DNA of 64,000 nucleotides from Gammaproteobacteria bacterium (lineage in GTDB: Bacteria > Pseudomonadota > Gammaproteobacteria > Steroidobacterales > Steroidobacteraceae): positions 319,539-383,538 of the forward strand of contig PLUE01000022.1 of NCBI GenBank assembly GCA_003164785.1, given 5' to 3'. Every line of letters begins with the position of its first letter. Within the stretch, counting starts at the first letter, position 1. The notes beneath the pieces were generated by a model. That model was not told the origin of the DNA and searched no databases. It saw only the letters and a list, made by a program, of their open reading frames with translations. A program made the translations under genes and the position numbers. Positions 1 to 9,001 of the stretch are shown here, in pieces.

Positions 1-1
1 C

Positions 2-1303
2 GAATGGTACATGCATCCCAACGGTCAGATACCCGCCTACGAGTGGGCGTTCGGCGATTCGAATCCGCCGGTCCACGCCTGGGCCGCGATCCGTGTGTAT
101 CAGATCGAACAGAAGATGTACGGCCGCAGCGACCGGGCGTTTCTCGAGCGCATCTTTCAAAAACTGCTCATCAACTTTACCTGGTGGGTCAACCGCAAGG
201 ACACCCAGGGGAACAACTTGTTCGAGGGCGGCTTCCTCGGCCTCGACAATATCGGCGCCTTCGATCGCACGTCGGGTCTGCCGCCCGGAGGCCTTCTGGA
301 GCAGGTCGACGGAACCAGCTGGATGGCCATGTATTGCCTCAACATGTTGACGATCTCGGTCGAACTGGGGCAGACCAATCCGGCCTACCAGGATCTGGCG
401 ACCAAGTTCTTCGAGCATTTCGTCTACATCGGCGCCGCCGCCAACCGCGTGAGCGATCATGTCCGGCCGGGGTTGTGGAACGAAGAGGCAGGATTTTACT
501 TCGACGCCCTCAAGCTCGCCGATGGCCAACGGTTGCCGATCGCGGCGCACACCATCGCCGGCCTGATACCGATCTTCGCCATCGCAACGTTCGACCGGGA
601 GAGCATGCGTGCCTTTCCGGGGTTCGTAGAGCGCTATGGCTGGTTCGCCAAATACCGGCCACACCTGCTGGAAGGACTCGCCGACCTCACGCATCACGGC
701 GTGGCCCAACGCGTGCGGCTGGCGCTGGTCGATTCCCACAAATTGCGGCGTCTGCTCGAGTGCACGCTGCGCGAGAGCGACCTGCTCGGCGAATTCGGCG
801 TGCGCTCGGTGGCCAAGCGGCACGCGGACAATCCGTTCGTGCTCGAACTCGATGGCGAGAGCTTCGTGCTCGACTATCAACCCGGCGAATCGACCTCCGT
901 CATGTTCGGCGGCAATTCGAACTGGCGGGGGCCGGTGTGGTTTCCCCTGAATTTCCTGCTGATCGAGTCGCTGCAAAAGCATCACTACTTTTTGGGGGAC
1001 GACTTCAAGATGGCGTTGCCGACGGGAAGCGACAATGCCGCCACCCTGTGGGAGGTCACGACCGACCTGTCGTGGCGGCTCATCAGTATTTTCCTGAAGG
1101 ATGCGGACGGTCGACGGCCGGTGAACGGCGACCGCAAACAGTTTCACGACGACCCGCATTGGCGGGATCTCGTGCTGTTTCATGAATATTTTCACGGCGA
1201 CACCGGCGTCGGCCTGGGCGCGAGCCACCAGACCGGCTGGGCCGGCGTGGTGGCGAAGCTCATCCTTCAATACGCCGAACGCCCCGCTCCCGACGTCCCA
1301 TAG
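2..1303 (+). CDS. MGH1/GH63-like glycoside hydrolase, C-terminal part (5' end outside window)
   Basis: Open reading frame runs in from the left edge, so only the last about 433 residues are visible. The segment has the alpha/alpha-toroid look of GH63-C/MGH1-like glucosidases: aromatic- and Asn-rich stretches such as NFTWWVNRKD and GGFLGLDNIGAFDR, and a C-terminal GASHQTGWAGVVAKLI. Family members are usually about 850-900 residues, so roughly half is missing to the left. The likely role is hydrolysis of an alpha-glucosidic or mannosidic bond in an oligosaccharide; the substrate cannot be told from this part. It converges on phnX with only 3 bases between stops, so it is not part of the phosphonate operon. 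Confidence 0.8.
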   Translation, partial: EWYMHPNGQIPAYEWAFGDSNPPVHAWAAIRVYQIEQKMYGRSDRAFLERIFQKLLINFTWWVNRKDTQGNNLFEGGFLGLDNIGAFDRTSGLPPGGLLEQVDGTSWMAMYCLNMLTISVELGQTNPAYQDLATKFFEHFVYIGAAANRVSDHVRPGLWNEEAGFYFDALKLADGQRLPIAAHTIAGLIPIFAIATFDRESMRAFPGFVERYGWFAKYRPHLLEGLADLTHHGVAQRVRLALVDSHKLRRLLECTLRESDLLGEFGVRSVAKRHADNPFVLELDGESFVLDYQPGESTSVMFGGNSNWRGPVWFPLNFLLIESLQKHHYFLGDDFKMALPTGSDNAATLWEVTTDLSWRLISIFLKDADGRRPVNGDRKQFHDDPHWRDLVLFHEYFHGDTGVGLGASHQTGWAGVVAKLILQYAERPAPDVP

Positions 1304-1306
1304 TGA

Positions 1307-2092
1307 TCAGCACACGCGCTCGAGCGCGGGTATCAGCCCGGCCACGCTCTCGATGACCACATCGGCTCCGGCGGCGAGCAACGCCTTCTCGGCGGTCGCG
1401 AGTCGCGCGGCCCGCTCCGCGGGAAGCAGCGCACCCAAGGCTTCCTGGGACAGCCCGATGCTGTTGCCCGATGCCGCAACGCCGACGGTGAAGCATCCGG
1501 CGGAGCGCCCCTCGCCCATGCCCACGTCGGCATCATCGACCTTGACGACCCGCGACAGCGGCCACACGCCGAGCTCGGCGCATGCCTTGTAGATCATGAG
1601 CGGCGTGGGCCGGCCTGCCGGCGTCTCGTTCGCGCATACCAGGTGCTCCGGAACGTAGCCTTGCGCCGCCGCCTCGCGCAGCACCGGCGCCATCATCGCA
1701 CGGGTGTATCCGGTGGACGACGCCACCCGCACCCCCGCCGCCCGCAAGGCATCGACGGTCGCCCGCGCGCCGTCGATCAGGCGAGCCGCGCGCGCCGCCT
1801 GTTCGGTCATCAACGGGCCCAGATCGGCCATCAAGACGTCGACGTCGGTTTCGCCCGACACCCGGCCGACGGCGTCGATCCAGGCCTGCGCGACCACGGG
1901 ATCCGCCAGCAGTGCGCGCACATGATCGGCCTTGGCCTTGCCCATGTCGCGCCGGGCCTGGGCATCGGTCAGTGTCACGCCATGGCGTGCGAAGGCTTCG
2001 CGCAGGGCGATCACGGGCGCGAGACAGCCAAAGTCGACCATGGTCCCTGCCCAGTCGAAGATCACCAAATCGAATCGATCGCGTATGGACAT
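1307..2092 (-). CDS. phnX: Phosphonoacetaldehyde hydrolase (phosphonatase)
   Basis: HAD-superfamily enzyme of 261 residues, the normal size, that cleaves the C-P bond of phosphonoacetaldehyde to acetaldehyde and phosphate. The HAD nucleophile motif is visible near residue 13 (FDWAGTMVDFG). The Schiff-base lysine characteristic of PhnX, which separates it from other HAD hydrolases, lies in the MGKAKADHVR segment near residue 51. The VDDADVGMGEG metal-binding loop is near residue 184. Its ATG overlaps the stop of the upstream flavoprotein gene by one base (TAATG), so the two are probably translationally coupled. The usual partner, the 2-aminoethylphosphonate transaminase PhnW, is not in the window; the flavin oxidase next door may supply the aldehyde instead. 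Confidence 0.95.
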   Translation of the reverse strand: MSIRDRFDLVIFDWAGTMVDFGCLAPVIALREAFARHGVTLTDAQARRDMGKAKADHVRALLADPVVAQAWIDAVGRVSGETDVDVLMADLGPLMTEQAARAARLIDGARATVDALRAAGVRVASSTGYTRAMMAPVLREAAAQGYVPEHLVCANETPAGRPTPLMIYKACAELGVWPLSRVVKVDDADVGMGEGRSAGCFTVGVAASGNSIGLSQEALGALLPAERAARLATAEKALLAAGADVVIESVAGLIPALERVC

Positions 2093-3261
2093 TAAATCGA
2101 GCTCCCACCAAACAGGTCATTGACGACATCTTCACCGATCGCGAAACCGCTCGACGCGCCCGAACCGCTGGTGACGATGGCGATGCGCACGTCGGATGCG
2201 GGTGCGTCGATGAACATCATTCGATCGGCCGTCGACGAATAAGTGCCGGTCCATCGGGCAATCACGGGCGGCGCGGGACGACCGAGCGCGCGCGCGAATT
2301 CGTCGAGAATCAGCTGGTCGATTCGCTCATCCGCGAAGGGATCCGGTGTCGGCGCATAGTGGTGGCTGTCGCCGACCACGAGCGTGCCGTCGGCGCTCTG
2401 CACGACAATGAGATGGATCCCATGCCGCAGATGTTCGCCCTGCTCGGTCTCGAGCCGCGCGCGCAACGCAGCCGCCGCCGGCAGCGCCGCATAGCCGGCA
2501 TAGCGCACCAGCCCCAGGTCGGACATCACCGCATGCGGCAGACGGAACCCGGGATCGGCCAGCCGAAGCATCTGCAGCTTGCAGCGGGTCACGTTGTAGA
2601 GCGCGATTCGTTCCGGGAACAGCCCCCCATGATCGTCACCGGGACAGACGATGACCGCACCCGCCTGCACGTCGCCGCGGGAGGTCTCGAGACGCGGCGG
2701 CTGCGCCGAGAGCACCGTCGTCTGGCGCAGGAATTCGACGCCGAAGCGCGCCGTCAGCCAGGCGGCGATCCTCGGGACCGCTTCGCGCGACTCCACCCGG
2801 ACGTCGACCGAACTGGTGAGCACCGCCTGCACCTCGTCATTCACGATCTCCCCGCAGCGGGCGGACGCTTCGGCTCTGGTCAAGATCGCGCATCCCTCAC
2901 CCATCTCGGTATCGAGAAAGGCCTCGAGCACCGGCACCGCTTCCGGGCGCCGCGTCGTCAGCCACAGTCCACGCTGAAGGATGGGGATGCCCGCTTCCGC
3001 GGCCACCTCCTGCCAGATGGCGCAGGTCCGCCGTGCGCGATTCCACGCGACGCCGCGCTCCTGGCCGGTGACCGTGACGAAGCCGAAGTTCCGCACCGAG
3101 GCGCCGTTCGCTTGTGCATCGCGATCGATTACCACGACGCGCAGTCCCTTCAGCGCGGCCGCACGTGCGCACGACAGCCCGACGATACCCGCACCCACCA
3201 CCGCCAGATCGAAGATGCCGGAGACGGCAGATCGGGAATTCATGACTTGTTCGTTGACCAT
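2092..3261 (-). CDS. FAD-dependent amine oxidase of the phosphonate-associated TIGR03364 type
   Basis: Protein of 389 residues with an N-terminal dinucleotide-binding fold (DLAVVGAGIVGLSCARAAALKG, shown only in part here: GAGIVG near residue 23) and a C-terminal GSGASSGFAIGEDVV flavin-closing motif, typical of DAO-like oxidoreductases. The clade found beside phnX is thought to oxidise 2-aminoethylphosphonate or N-alkylated forms to phosphonoacetaldehyde, so it could feed PhnX directly. Two in-frame starts exist, ATG at 3261 and ATG at 3243; neither has a convincing Shine-Dalgarno sequence. The gene is divergent from the DUF5690 transporter. Family assignment is by recognition of sequence and context; the exact substrate is inference. 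Confidence 0.85.
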   Translation of the reverse strand: MVNEQVMNSRSAVSGIFDLAVVGAGIVGLSCARAAALKGLRVVVIDRDAQANGASVRNFGFVTVTGQERGVAWNRARRTCAIWQEVAAEAGIPILQRGLWLTTRRPEAVPVLEAFLDTEMGEGCAILTRAEASARCGEIVNDEVQAVLTSSVDVRVESREAVPRIAAWLTARFGVEFLRQTTVLSAQPPRLETSRGDVQAGAVIVCPGDDHGGLFPERIALYNVTRCKLQMLRLADPGFRLPHAVMSDLGLVRYAGYAALPAAAALRARLETEQGEHLRHGIHLIVVQSADGTLVVGDSHHYAPTPDPFADERIDQLILDEFARALGRPAPPVIARWTGTYSSTADRMMFIDAPASDVRIAIVTSGSGASSGFAIGEDVVNDLFGGSSI

Positions 3262-3389
3262 TTCGACGCACGCAGGCTAATACAGAAACATGACAGGCAA
3301 ATGGCGCGGGTGCAACCGGTGGCAAAATAAACTGGCCGGTGGATTTTCGCGGTAGTCTTGGGTTTAGCTCCCAAGGAAAACGAATTCCC
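3262..3389. promoter_or_regulatory. Divergent intergenic region between the phosphonate oxidase/phnX pair and the DUF5690 transporter
   Basis: This 128-base gap must carry promoters for both directions. A Shine-Dalgarno-like AAGGAAAA at 3373-3380 serves the rightward gene. No clear operator palindrome was found. Confidence 0.4.
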
Positions 3390-4697
3390 GTGACCGGTAA
3401 ACTGCATCGACTGCTCGAAGGAGCGAATCCCGTCCTCTTCACGACCTTCGCGGGACTTGCGGGCTTTTCTGCCTACTCCTCCATGTATGCGTTCCGCAAG
3501 CCCTTTTCGGTGGCGCTGTTCGAGAACGTTCCGGGCTGGCATTTCGCGCTCGACTACAAGATTGCCCTGGTCCTGGCGCAGGTGGCAGGCTACGCGATCG
3601 CGAAGATCATCGGGGTCAAACTCATCGCCGAGATCAGCCCGAACCGGCGGCCCGGCGCCATTATGAAGCTCATATTCCTGGCCTGGGTGGCGCTCGTGCT
3701 GTTCGCCCTCGTGCCCGCGCCGTGGAACGTGCTGGCCATGTTCCTGAACGGCCTGCCGCTCGGCATGATCTGGGGGCTCGTGTTCGGTTTCATGGAGGGC
3801 CGACGCACGTCGGAGGTGCTCGGAGCGATCGTTTGCGCGAGCTTCATCCTGGGGTCCGGCGGCGTGAAATCGGTGGGCAAGTATTTGCTCGACACCTGGC
3901 ACGTCGGCCCGTTTTGGATGCCCGCGATCGCGGGCGCGCTGTTCTTCCCGCTGCTTGGGCTCTCCGTCTGGTGCCTGTCCCAACTACCGCCGCCGTCGGC
4001 CCGTGACGAGTTGGAACGGGTGCGTCGCGCCCCGATGGGCGCGAAGGAACGCTCGCAATTTCTCAAACGCTATGGGACCGGAGTGGCATTGCTGGTCGTG
4101 TCGTATATCCTGACCACGGCGCTGCGCGACTTTCGCGACAATTTCGCGGCGGAATTGTGGACCGCCCTCGGGTTCGGGCATGCCGCCTCCGTGTTCACCG
4201 AGAGCGAACTACCGGTGGCGCTGCTGGCGCTCACAGTGCTCGGCGTCATCATTATGGTCCGCGACAATGATCGGGCCCTGCTCGTCATCCATGGCGTGGT
4301 GCTCGTGGGTCTTGCGCTCCTGGGGCTATCCACCCTGGCCTACCAGGCAGGACTGCTGTCGCCACTCGCCTGGATGATATTGAGCGGCGCCGGCCTGTAC
4401 ATGGCGTACGTACCGTTCAATGCGATGCTGTTCGATCGCTTGATCGCCGTCGGCGGCACGGTGGGCACGGCCGGCTTCCTGATCTACATCGCCGATGCCT
4501 GCGGCTATGTCGGCAGCTGCGGGCTCCTGATCTGGCGCAACTTCGGCATGGTCCAGCTGAACTGGCTGCAGGTCTTCATGTTCAGCGCCTACGGCGCCAG
4601 CATCTTCGGCATCGGGCTCGTCGGTGCCTCGGCGGTGTTTTTCTGGCGGACGGCACGCACCATCAGGCCCTGGGCGACGTCCGTCGCTACCGGCTGA
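3390..4697 (+). CDS. DUF5690 MFS-like membrane transporter, phosphonate-linked
   Basis: About 435 residues with roughly 12 hydrophobic segments and an MFS-like layout. The N-terminal SAYSSMYAFRKPFSV region is typical of the DUF5690 family. I place the start at GTG 3390 because AAGGAAAA lies about 10 bases upstream; a frame-open ATG at 3339 adds an unconvincing leader. DUF5690 genes often sit with phnX and the TIGR03364 oxidase, so uptake of 2-aminoethylphosphonate or a relative is a reasonable guess, not shown by the sequence. Its 3' end overlaps the convergent sulfotransferase gene by about 11 bases. Confidence 0.85.
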   Translation: MTGKLHRLLEGANPVLFTTFAGLAGFSAYSSMYAFRKPFSVALFENVPGWHFALDYKIALVLAQVAGYAIAKIIGVKLIAEISPNRRPGAIMKLIFLAWVALVLFALVPAPWNVLAMFLNGLPLGMIWGLVFGFMEGRRTSEVLGAIVCASFILGSGGVKSVGKYLLDTWHVGPFWMPAIAGALFFPLLGLSVWCLSQLPPPSARDELERVRRAPMGAKERSQFLKRYGTGVALLVVSYILTTALRDFRDNFAAELWTALGFGHAASVFTESELPVALLALTVLGVIIMVRDNDRALLVIHGVVLVGLALLGLSTLAYQAGLLSPLAWMILSGAGLYMAYVPFNAMLFDRLIAVGGTVGTAGFLIYIADACGYVGSCGLLIWRNFGMVQLNWLQVFMFSAYGASIFGIGLVGASAVFFWRTARTIRPWATSVATG

Positions 4698-6882
4698 CCA
4701 GCCGCAGCAGAGGCCCGACGAACGGCTGGTAATTCCTCCAGCGGCCGGCGGACGCCGTATGGATTTTTTGGCGCACCTGCCACTTGCTGGTGGTGATGAC
4801 GGCGCGCTGCGTCTGATGGAAATCCAGGCACCGGGGATCCCACGGCAAACCGATGAACTCCACCATGCGCCGACTCCAGCCTTCTTGATCCTCCACCAAC
4901 GACTCGTACGGCACCTCGAGCAGCGTCGTCGGCGGCAGCATGGCGCGCCAGTGATCGGTGATCCTCACGTACTCGCCGTAATAATGCGCCAGGTTCTCGA
5001 GATCGTTCGCATACGGATGGGTGCTCGAAAAATACTGGAAATAGATCGACAGGCAGGTATCGATGGGGTGTCGCCGCATATGGATGATTCTGGCATTGGG
5101 AAACGCCGCATGGATCGATCCGAGGTTCATGAAATTCGCCGGCATCTTGTCCACCACCCGGAGCGCGGTGCTGGAGAGCGACGTCAGGTGGGCAAGATAC
5201 CCGGCGCTCACGAGGTCAACCGTGCCGCGAGCCGCCGCGGCCTGGTCCCAGAACGTCAGCTCGCCGGCCCCGAACACCGCCGGATGGGACGCGAGGATTT
5301 GCTCGGTCAACGTCGTGCCCGAGCGCGGCATGCCGACGACGAAGACGGGACGCTCGGAGGGGTTCGACCCCGCCGGCTCCGGGCGCCGAGCGTCGACGCC
5401 GCCGATGATTTCGTCGACCCGCCGGCTCTGCCGGGTTCCGTCGTATTTCACACCGTAGCGCTTGGTCAACTCGTTGGCCGAGCGATAATGGTCGAAGGCC
5501 TGCCCGTACTGCGCGACGTCGTCGAAGTACTTGCCGAGCGCATAGCGCAGACTGATCTCATGCCGAAGCGGCAGCCGCTTGGCAAGCAACGCCTCGGCGC
5601 CCTCGAGCCAGGAGCGGTCCTCTTCCGACATCTTGCGATGGGCCACGATACCGCACCAGGCGTTCGAGAGATCCGGGTCGATGGCTAACGCGCGCCGGAA
5701 CAATCCCTCGGCCTCGGCAAACCGCCCCTGGTCCGCGCAGAGCTCACCCAGGAACGAGAGCGCTTCGGCGGAGTCCGGCGCGATCGAGAGCGCAGCCCGG
5801 CACGCCGCTTCCGCGTCGGCCGCGCGGCCCTGGCGGCGCAGCACCATGCTCGAGGTCAGGTGGGCCGGGGCATAGTCGGGCTGCAGCACCAGGGCCCGGG
5901 CGTAACTCGCGGCCGCGTCGTCGAGCCGCCCAAGATCGAGCAACGCGTTGCCGAGATCACGATGGTTCGCGGCGCGACCCGGATCGAGTTCGACGGCCTG
6001 ACGGAAGCACGCCACGCTGTCCCGCAATTCGCCCAGATCGCGCAGCGCATTGCCAAGATTCATCCGTGCTTCGATATGACGCGGATTCAACTCCAGCGCC
6101 CGCCGATAGCTCGCGATGGCCTCGCGGAACCGGCCGCGCGCGGCGAGCGCGATGCCGATGGTGTCGTGCGGTTCGCTCAACGCCGGGTCGAGCGCGATCG
6201 CCCGCTGGCAACAGGCCATCGCCTCGTCCAGCCGCCCCATCTGGCGCAGCGCATTGCCCAGATTACTGTGCACCGCTGCATCATCCGGCTCGATCCCGAG
6301 AGCAGCCCGGTAACACGTCACGGCTTCCGGATACCGGCCGAGCGCCAACAACGTGTTGCCAAGATCGTTGTGCGCCTCGATCAGGTGCGGCTCGAGGCGC
6401 AGCGCCCGCTGATAGAAGGTGATCGCCTCCGAGGTGCGCCCCAGCGCGCGCGAGGCATGGGCCGCGTCGATCAAAGCCTTCACGTCGCGTGGCTGCAGAT
6501 CGAGCGCTCGACGCAGGCTGGTCAAGGCCTCGGCCCATTCTCCTCGATCATGCAGGGCCGCACCGAGATTGCCATGCGCTTCCGCATCCCGCGGCAGCAG
6601 CTCGGCGGTTCTGCGCAACGCCGGCAGGGCATCTTGTCCCTGCCTCAGCAGGGACACACCGAAGATCTTCCACAACATTCCGTTGCCCGGATGCGTGGTG
6701 AGAAGCGCACGGGCGGCCGCGGCCGCCTCGCTCGCGCGTCCGTTACCCACCAACGCGACCAGCGCGCCGATCTCGTTCGGGTGCAATGTCGGGAGCACCG
6801 ACGGCGCCGGCTCACGCCCGCAGCAGTGTTTGTATTTCTTTCCGCTGCCGCACGGGCAGGCTTTGTTTCGACCGGGTTTCAT
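4687..6882 (-). CDS. TPR-repeat sulfotransferase with N-terminal SEC-C zinc motif
   Basis: About 731 residues. A SEC-C metal-binding motif (CPCGSGKKYKHCC) occupies residues 8-21; about ten tetratricopeptide repeats follow to about residue 430; a sulfotransferase domain starts near residue 505. The 5'-phosphosulfate loop PVFVVGMPRSGTTLTEQIL binds PAPS, and a second PAPS segment shows as ARIIHMRRHPIDTCLSIYFQ. Such proteins transfer sulfate to a carbohydrate, peptide or small-molecule acceptor, which is unknown here. The start is taken at ATG 6882, where the SEC-C motif begins; the open frame continues to 7035 but that leader overlaps the upstream gene and looks noncoding. It lies 16 bases after a paralogous sulfotransferase and is probably cotranscribed with it. 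Confidence 0.9.
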   Translation of the reverse strand: MKPGRNKACPCGSGKKYKHCCGREPAPSVLPTLHPNEIGALVALVGNGRASEAAAAARALLTTHPGNGMLWKIFGVSLLRQGQDALPALRRTAELLPRDAEAHGNLGAALHDRGEWAEALTSLRRALDLQPRDVKALIDAAHASRALGRTSEAITFYQRALRLEPHLIEAHNDLGNTLLALGRYPEAVTCYRAALGIEPDDAAVHSNLGNALRQMGRLDEAMACCQRAIALDPALSEPHDTIGIALAARGRFREAIASYRRALELNPRHIEARMNLGNALRDLGELRDSVACFRQAVELDPGRAANHRDLGNALLDLGRLDDAAASYARALVLQPDYAPAHLTSSMVLRRQGRAADAEAACRAALSIAPDSAEALSFLGELCADQGRFAEAEGLFRRALAIDPDLSNAWCGIVAHRKMSEEDRSWLEGAEALLAKRLPLRHEISLRYALGKYFDDVAQYGQAFDHYRSANELTKRYGVKYDGTRQSRRVDEIIGGVDARRPEPAGSNPSERPVFVVGMPRSGTTLTEQILASHPAVFGAGELTFWDQAAAARGTVDLVSAGYLAHLTSLSSTALRVVDKMPANFMNLGSIHAAFPNARIIHMRRHPIDTCLSIYFQYFSSTHPYANDLENLAHYYGEYVRITDHWRAMLPPTTLLEVPYESLVEDQEGWSRRMVEFIGLPWDPRCLDFHQTQRAVITTSKWQVRQKIHTASAGRWRNYQPFVGPLLRLVSR

Positions 6883-6898
6883 GATGGCCGGCGGCGCG

Positions 6899-8911
6899 TC
6901 AATCGCGATAATGATCCAGTGCATCGCCGAGCGCATCCTTGAGCGGGCCGAGCCACGGCTCGAAATGCTTCCACTGCTCCAATCCCTCGCGGAAAATCGG
7001 CCGGCGAACCTGCTCCGAACTCGCGGTGCGCACACTGCGCTCGGTCTTGTGAAACTCGACGCAGCCCGGCTCGAACTCGAGTCCGCAATAAGCCAGGATG
7101 CGCCTCACACTGCCCTCCAGATCCTCGACCACGTCTTCATGTTGGACGCGAAGAATGCGTCCGGGCAGCACACCGTCCCAGTGGCGCATCAGCTCGAGGT
7201 AGGTTCTGTAGTAGCGGGCGATGTCCTCGATGCTGTAGGTGAACTCCTGGCCATTGGCGAACAGCTGCTTCAAGTTGCTGAAGCAGCACGCCATCGGCTC
7301 GCGGCGGGCATCGATGATCCTGGCGTTCGGCAGCATCAGGTGGATCAGTCCCAGGTGGCGGAAATTGTTCGGCATCTTGTCGATGAAGAAGGGCGCGCCC
7401 GACTTGCGATAGACACGCGTGTCGGCGAGATATTTCTCGCCCAATTCGCGAAAGTTGTCGGCCGTCAACTGCGGCAGGACGCGGGGATAGCGGGGATTGT
7501 TCAGATCCGGATCGCGTCCCTGAAGGTTCACCACGATGCGCTGGATGTCGGCGAGTTCCTGCGTACCCTCCACCTGCGAGTGCGAGGCGAGAATCTGCTC
7601 CAACAGGGTCGAGCCCGAGCGTGGCAGCCCCACGATGAAGATGGGATCCGGAGCCGGCGCCCCCACGGCGCGCCGGCTCGCGAAAAACCCCGCCGTGCAC
7701 ACCTCGATCTGTTGCCGCGTGTTGGTCTCGATGATCTCCGGCCGGTATTTGCTGGCCGAGCGCTTCAGCCCGTTGCCGAGTTCGTAATAGCGAAACGACT
7801 CCGCATACTCGCCGCGATCCTCGAGCGCCTTGCCGAGCGCGAAACAGAGATGGGACCGATCGACCACCCCGCTGTCCGGCCTCGCCTGCGCGTCGCGCAG
7901 CGCCGTCATTTCCTGGTCGGTGAAGCGGTAAGTCTTGAGGTTCGCGAGGCTCCAATAGGCATCCCCGAAGTTGGGACGCAAAGCCGCCGCCGCGCGATAG
8001 GCATCGATGGCCTCTTCGCGCCGGCCGAGGGTCTTGAGCGCATGCGCGATCGACAGATGCAGTTCGGCATCGGTGGGCGCGCCTTCGAGCAGTTCCCGGT
8101 ACAGACCGACCGCCCGCTCGTGTTCACCCAGTCCCACGCAGCTGGTCGCATACAACGTCCGGTTGAGCCGGTGATCGGGCTCCCGTTCGAGCAGCCGCTC
8201 CAGCTCCCGCCGGGCCTGGCTGTACTTGTGACGGTCCAGCAGCACGCCGGCATATTCCTGGCGCGCCACGCGGTAATCGGGCGCCCTTTCGAGCACGGCC
8301 TCGAGCAGGAGTTCCGCATCGTCGAGCACCTCGCGCGCGATGCCGATTCGGGCGAGCAGCCGCATCGCTTCGACATGGTCGCCGTGCTTCAGCAAATAGG
8401 CCCGCACCAGCGACTCCGCCAGATCGAGGTCGCCGTCCGAGAACAGCCCGGTCCCGGTCACCACCTCGGGCGGCAGACTCTTGAGCGTCGCCACGTGACT
8501 CGACGCCATGGCCGCGTTGTCCGGCTGTCCCGTCATGCGGTACAGCCCCTCGAGCATGCGCCAACTCGACGGCAGAGCCACATTGATGTTCACGGCCGAG
8601 AGGAAGGCGTCGATTGCCGGCGGCGCCTGCTTCAAGGCGACGAAGCAATGGCCGCGCTCCTCGTGGAGCCGGCTGAACCGCGGATGCGACCGCTCGAGCC
8701 TGGCGAGCGTGTCCAACGCGGCCGGGATCCGGCCCAGATAGCGCTGCGCGACGGCCACCATGAGCAGCGTATCGCGATGGGCGGGGTCCGCGGCGAGCGC
8801 GGCCTCGCCTGCGGCCAGCGCCTCCGCAAACTGCTGCTGCCGCAACAGCGCCCGAATCCGCCCCACCTCGGATCGGCGGGCCGCGGTGGCTGTGGCGTCG
8901 GTGGAATCCAT
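6899..8911 (-). CDS. TPR-repeat sulfotransferase
   Basis: 670 residues: tetratricopeptide repeats over about residues 20-300, then a sulfotransferase domain from about residue 415 with the PAPS loop PIFIVGLPRSGSTLLEQIL and the downstream ARIIDARREPMACCFSNL segment. It has no SEC-C motif, unlike its downstream paralogue. TPR-sulfotransferases next to TonB-dependent receptors are a recurring arrangement in soil Proteobacteria; the acceptor is not known. An intrinsic terminator at 8925-8952 separates it from the receptor gene upstream, so it probably has its own promoter or depends on readthrough. Confidence 0.9.
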   Translation of the reverse strand: MDSTDATATAARRSEVGRIRALLRQQQFAEALAAGEAALAADPAHRDTLLMVAVAQRYLGRIPAALDTLARLERSHPRFSRLHEERGHCFVALKQAPPAIDAFLSAVNINVALPSSWRMLEGLYRMTGQPDNAAMASSHVATLKSLPPEVVTGTGLFSDGDLDLAESLVRAYLLKHGDHVEAMRLLARIGIAREVLDDAELLLEAVLERAPDYRVARQEYAGVLLDRHKYSQARRELERLLEREPDHRLNRTLYATSCVGLGEHERAVGLYRELLEGAPTDAELHLSIAHALKTLGRREEAIDAYRAAAALRPNFGDAYWSLANLKTYRFTDQEMTALRDAQARPDSGVVDRSHLCFALGKALEDRGEYAESFRYYELGNGLKRSASKYRPEIIETNTRQQIEVCTAGFFASRRAVGAPAPDPIFIVGLPRSGSTLLEQILASHSQVEGTQELADIQRIVVNLQGRDPDLNNPRYPRVLPQLTADNFRELGEKYLADTRVYRKSGAPFFIDKMPNNFRHLGLIHLMLPNARIIDARREPMACCFSNLKQLFANGQEFTYSIEDIARYYRTYLELMRHWDGVLPGRILRVQHEDVVEDLEGSVRRILAYCGLEFEPGCVEFHKTERSVRTASSEQVRRPIFREGLEQWKHFEPWLGPLKDALGDALDHYRD

Positions 8912-8924
8912 AAGCGTCCATGAA

Positions 8925-8952
8925 CAAAAAAGGGCGGACCCGCGTCCGCCCT
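8925..8952 (-). terminator. Rho-independent terminator of the TonB-dependent receptor gene
   Basis: Perfect 9-bp stem (AGGGCGGAC at 8931-8939 pairing with GTCCGCCCT at 8944-8952) with a 4-base loop. On the minus strand the hairpin is followed by a run of six T (A-run at 8925-8930). It lies about 50 bases past the receptor stop codon. Confidence 0.9.
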
Positions 8953-9001
8953 CGATTCTACTGCAACCGGCCGTTGCCGGCCGGCCCGGTCGCCTAGCCG
9001 A

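Noticed and set aside
1912..3330. 472-codon plus frame antisense to the phosphonate genes
   Set aside because: Overlaps two well-supported genes and has shadow composition.
6419..8923. Plus-strand open frame of 834 codons antisense to the sulfotransferases
   Set aside because: Composition is that of a GC-driven shadow frame; the minus-strand genes have clear motifs.
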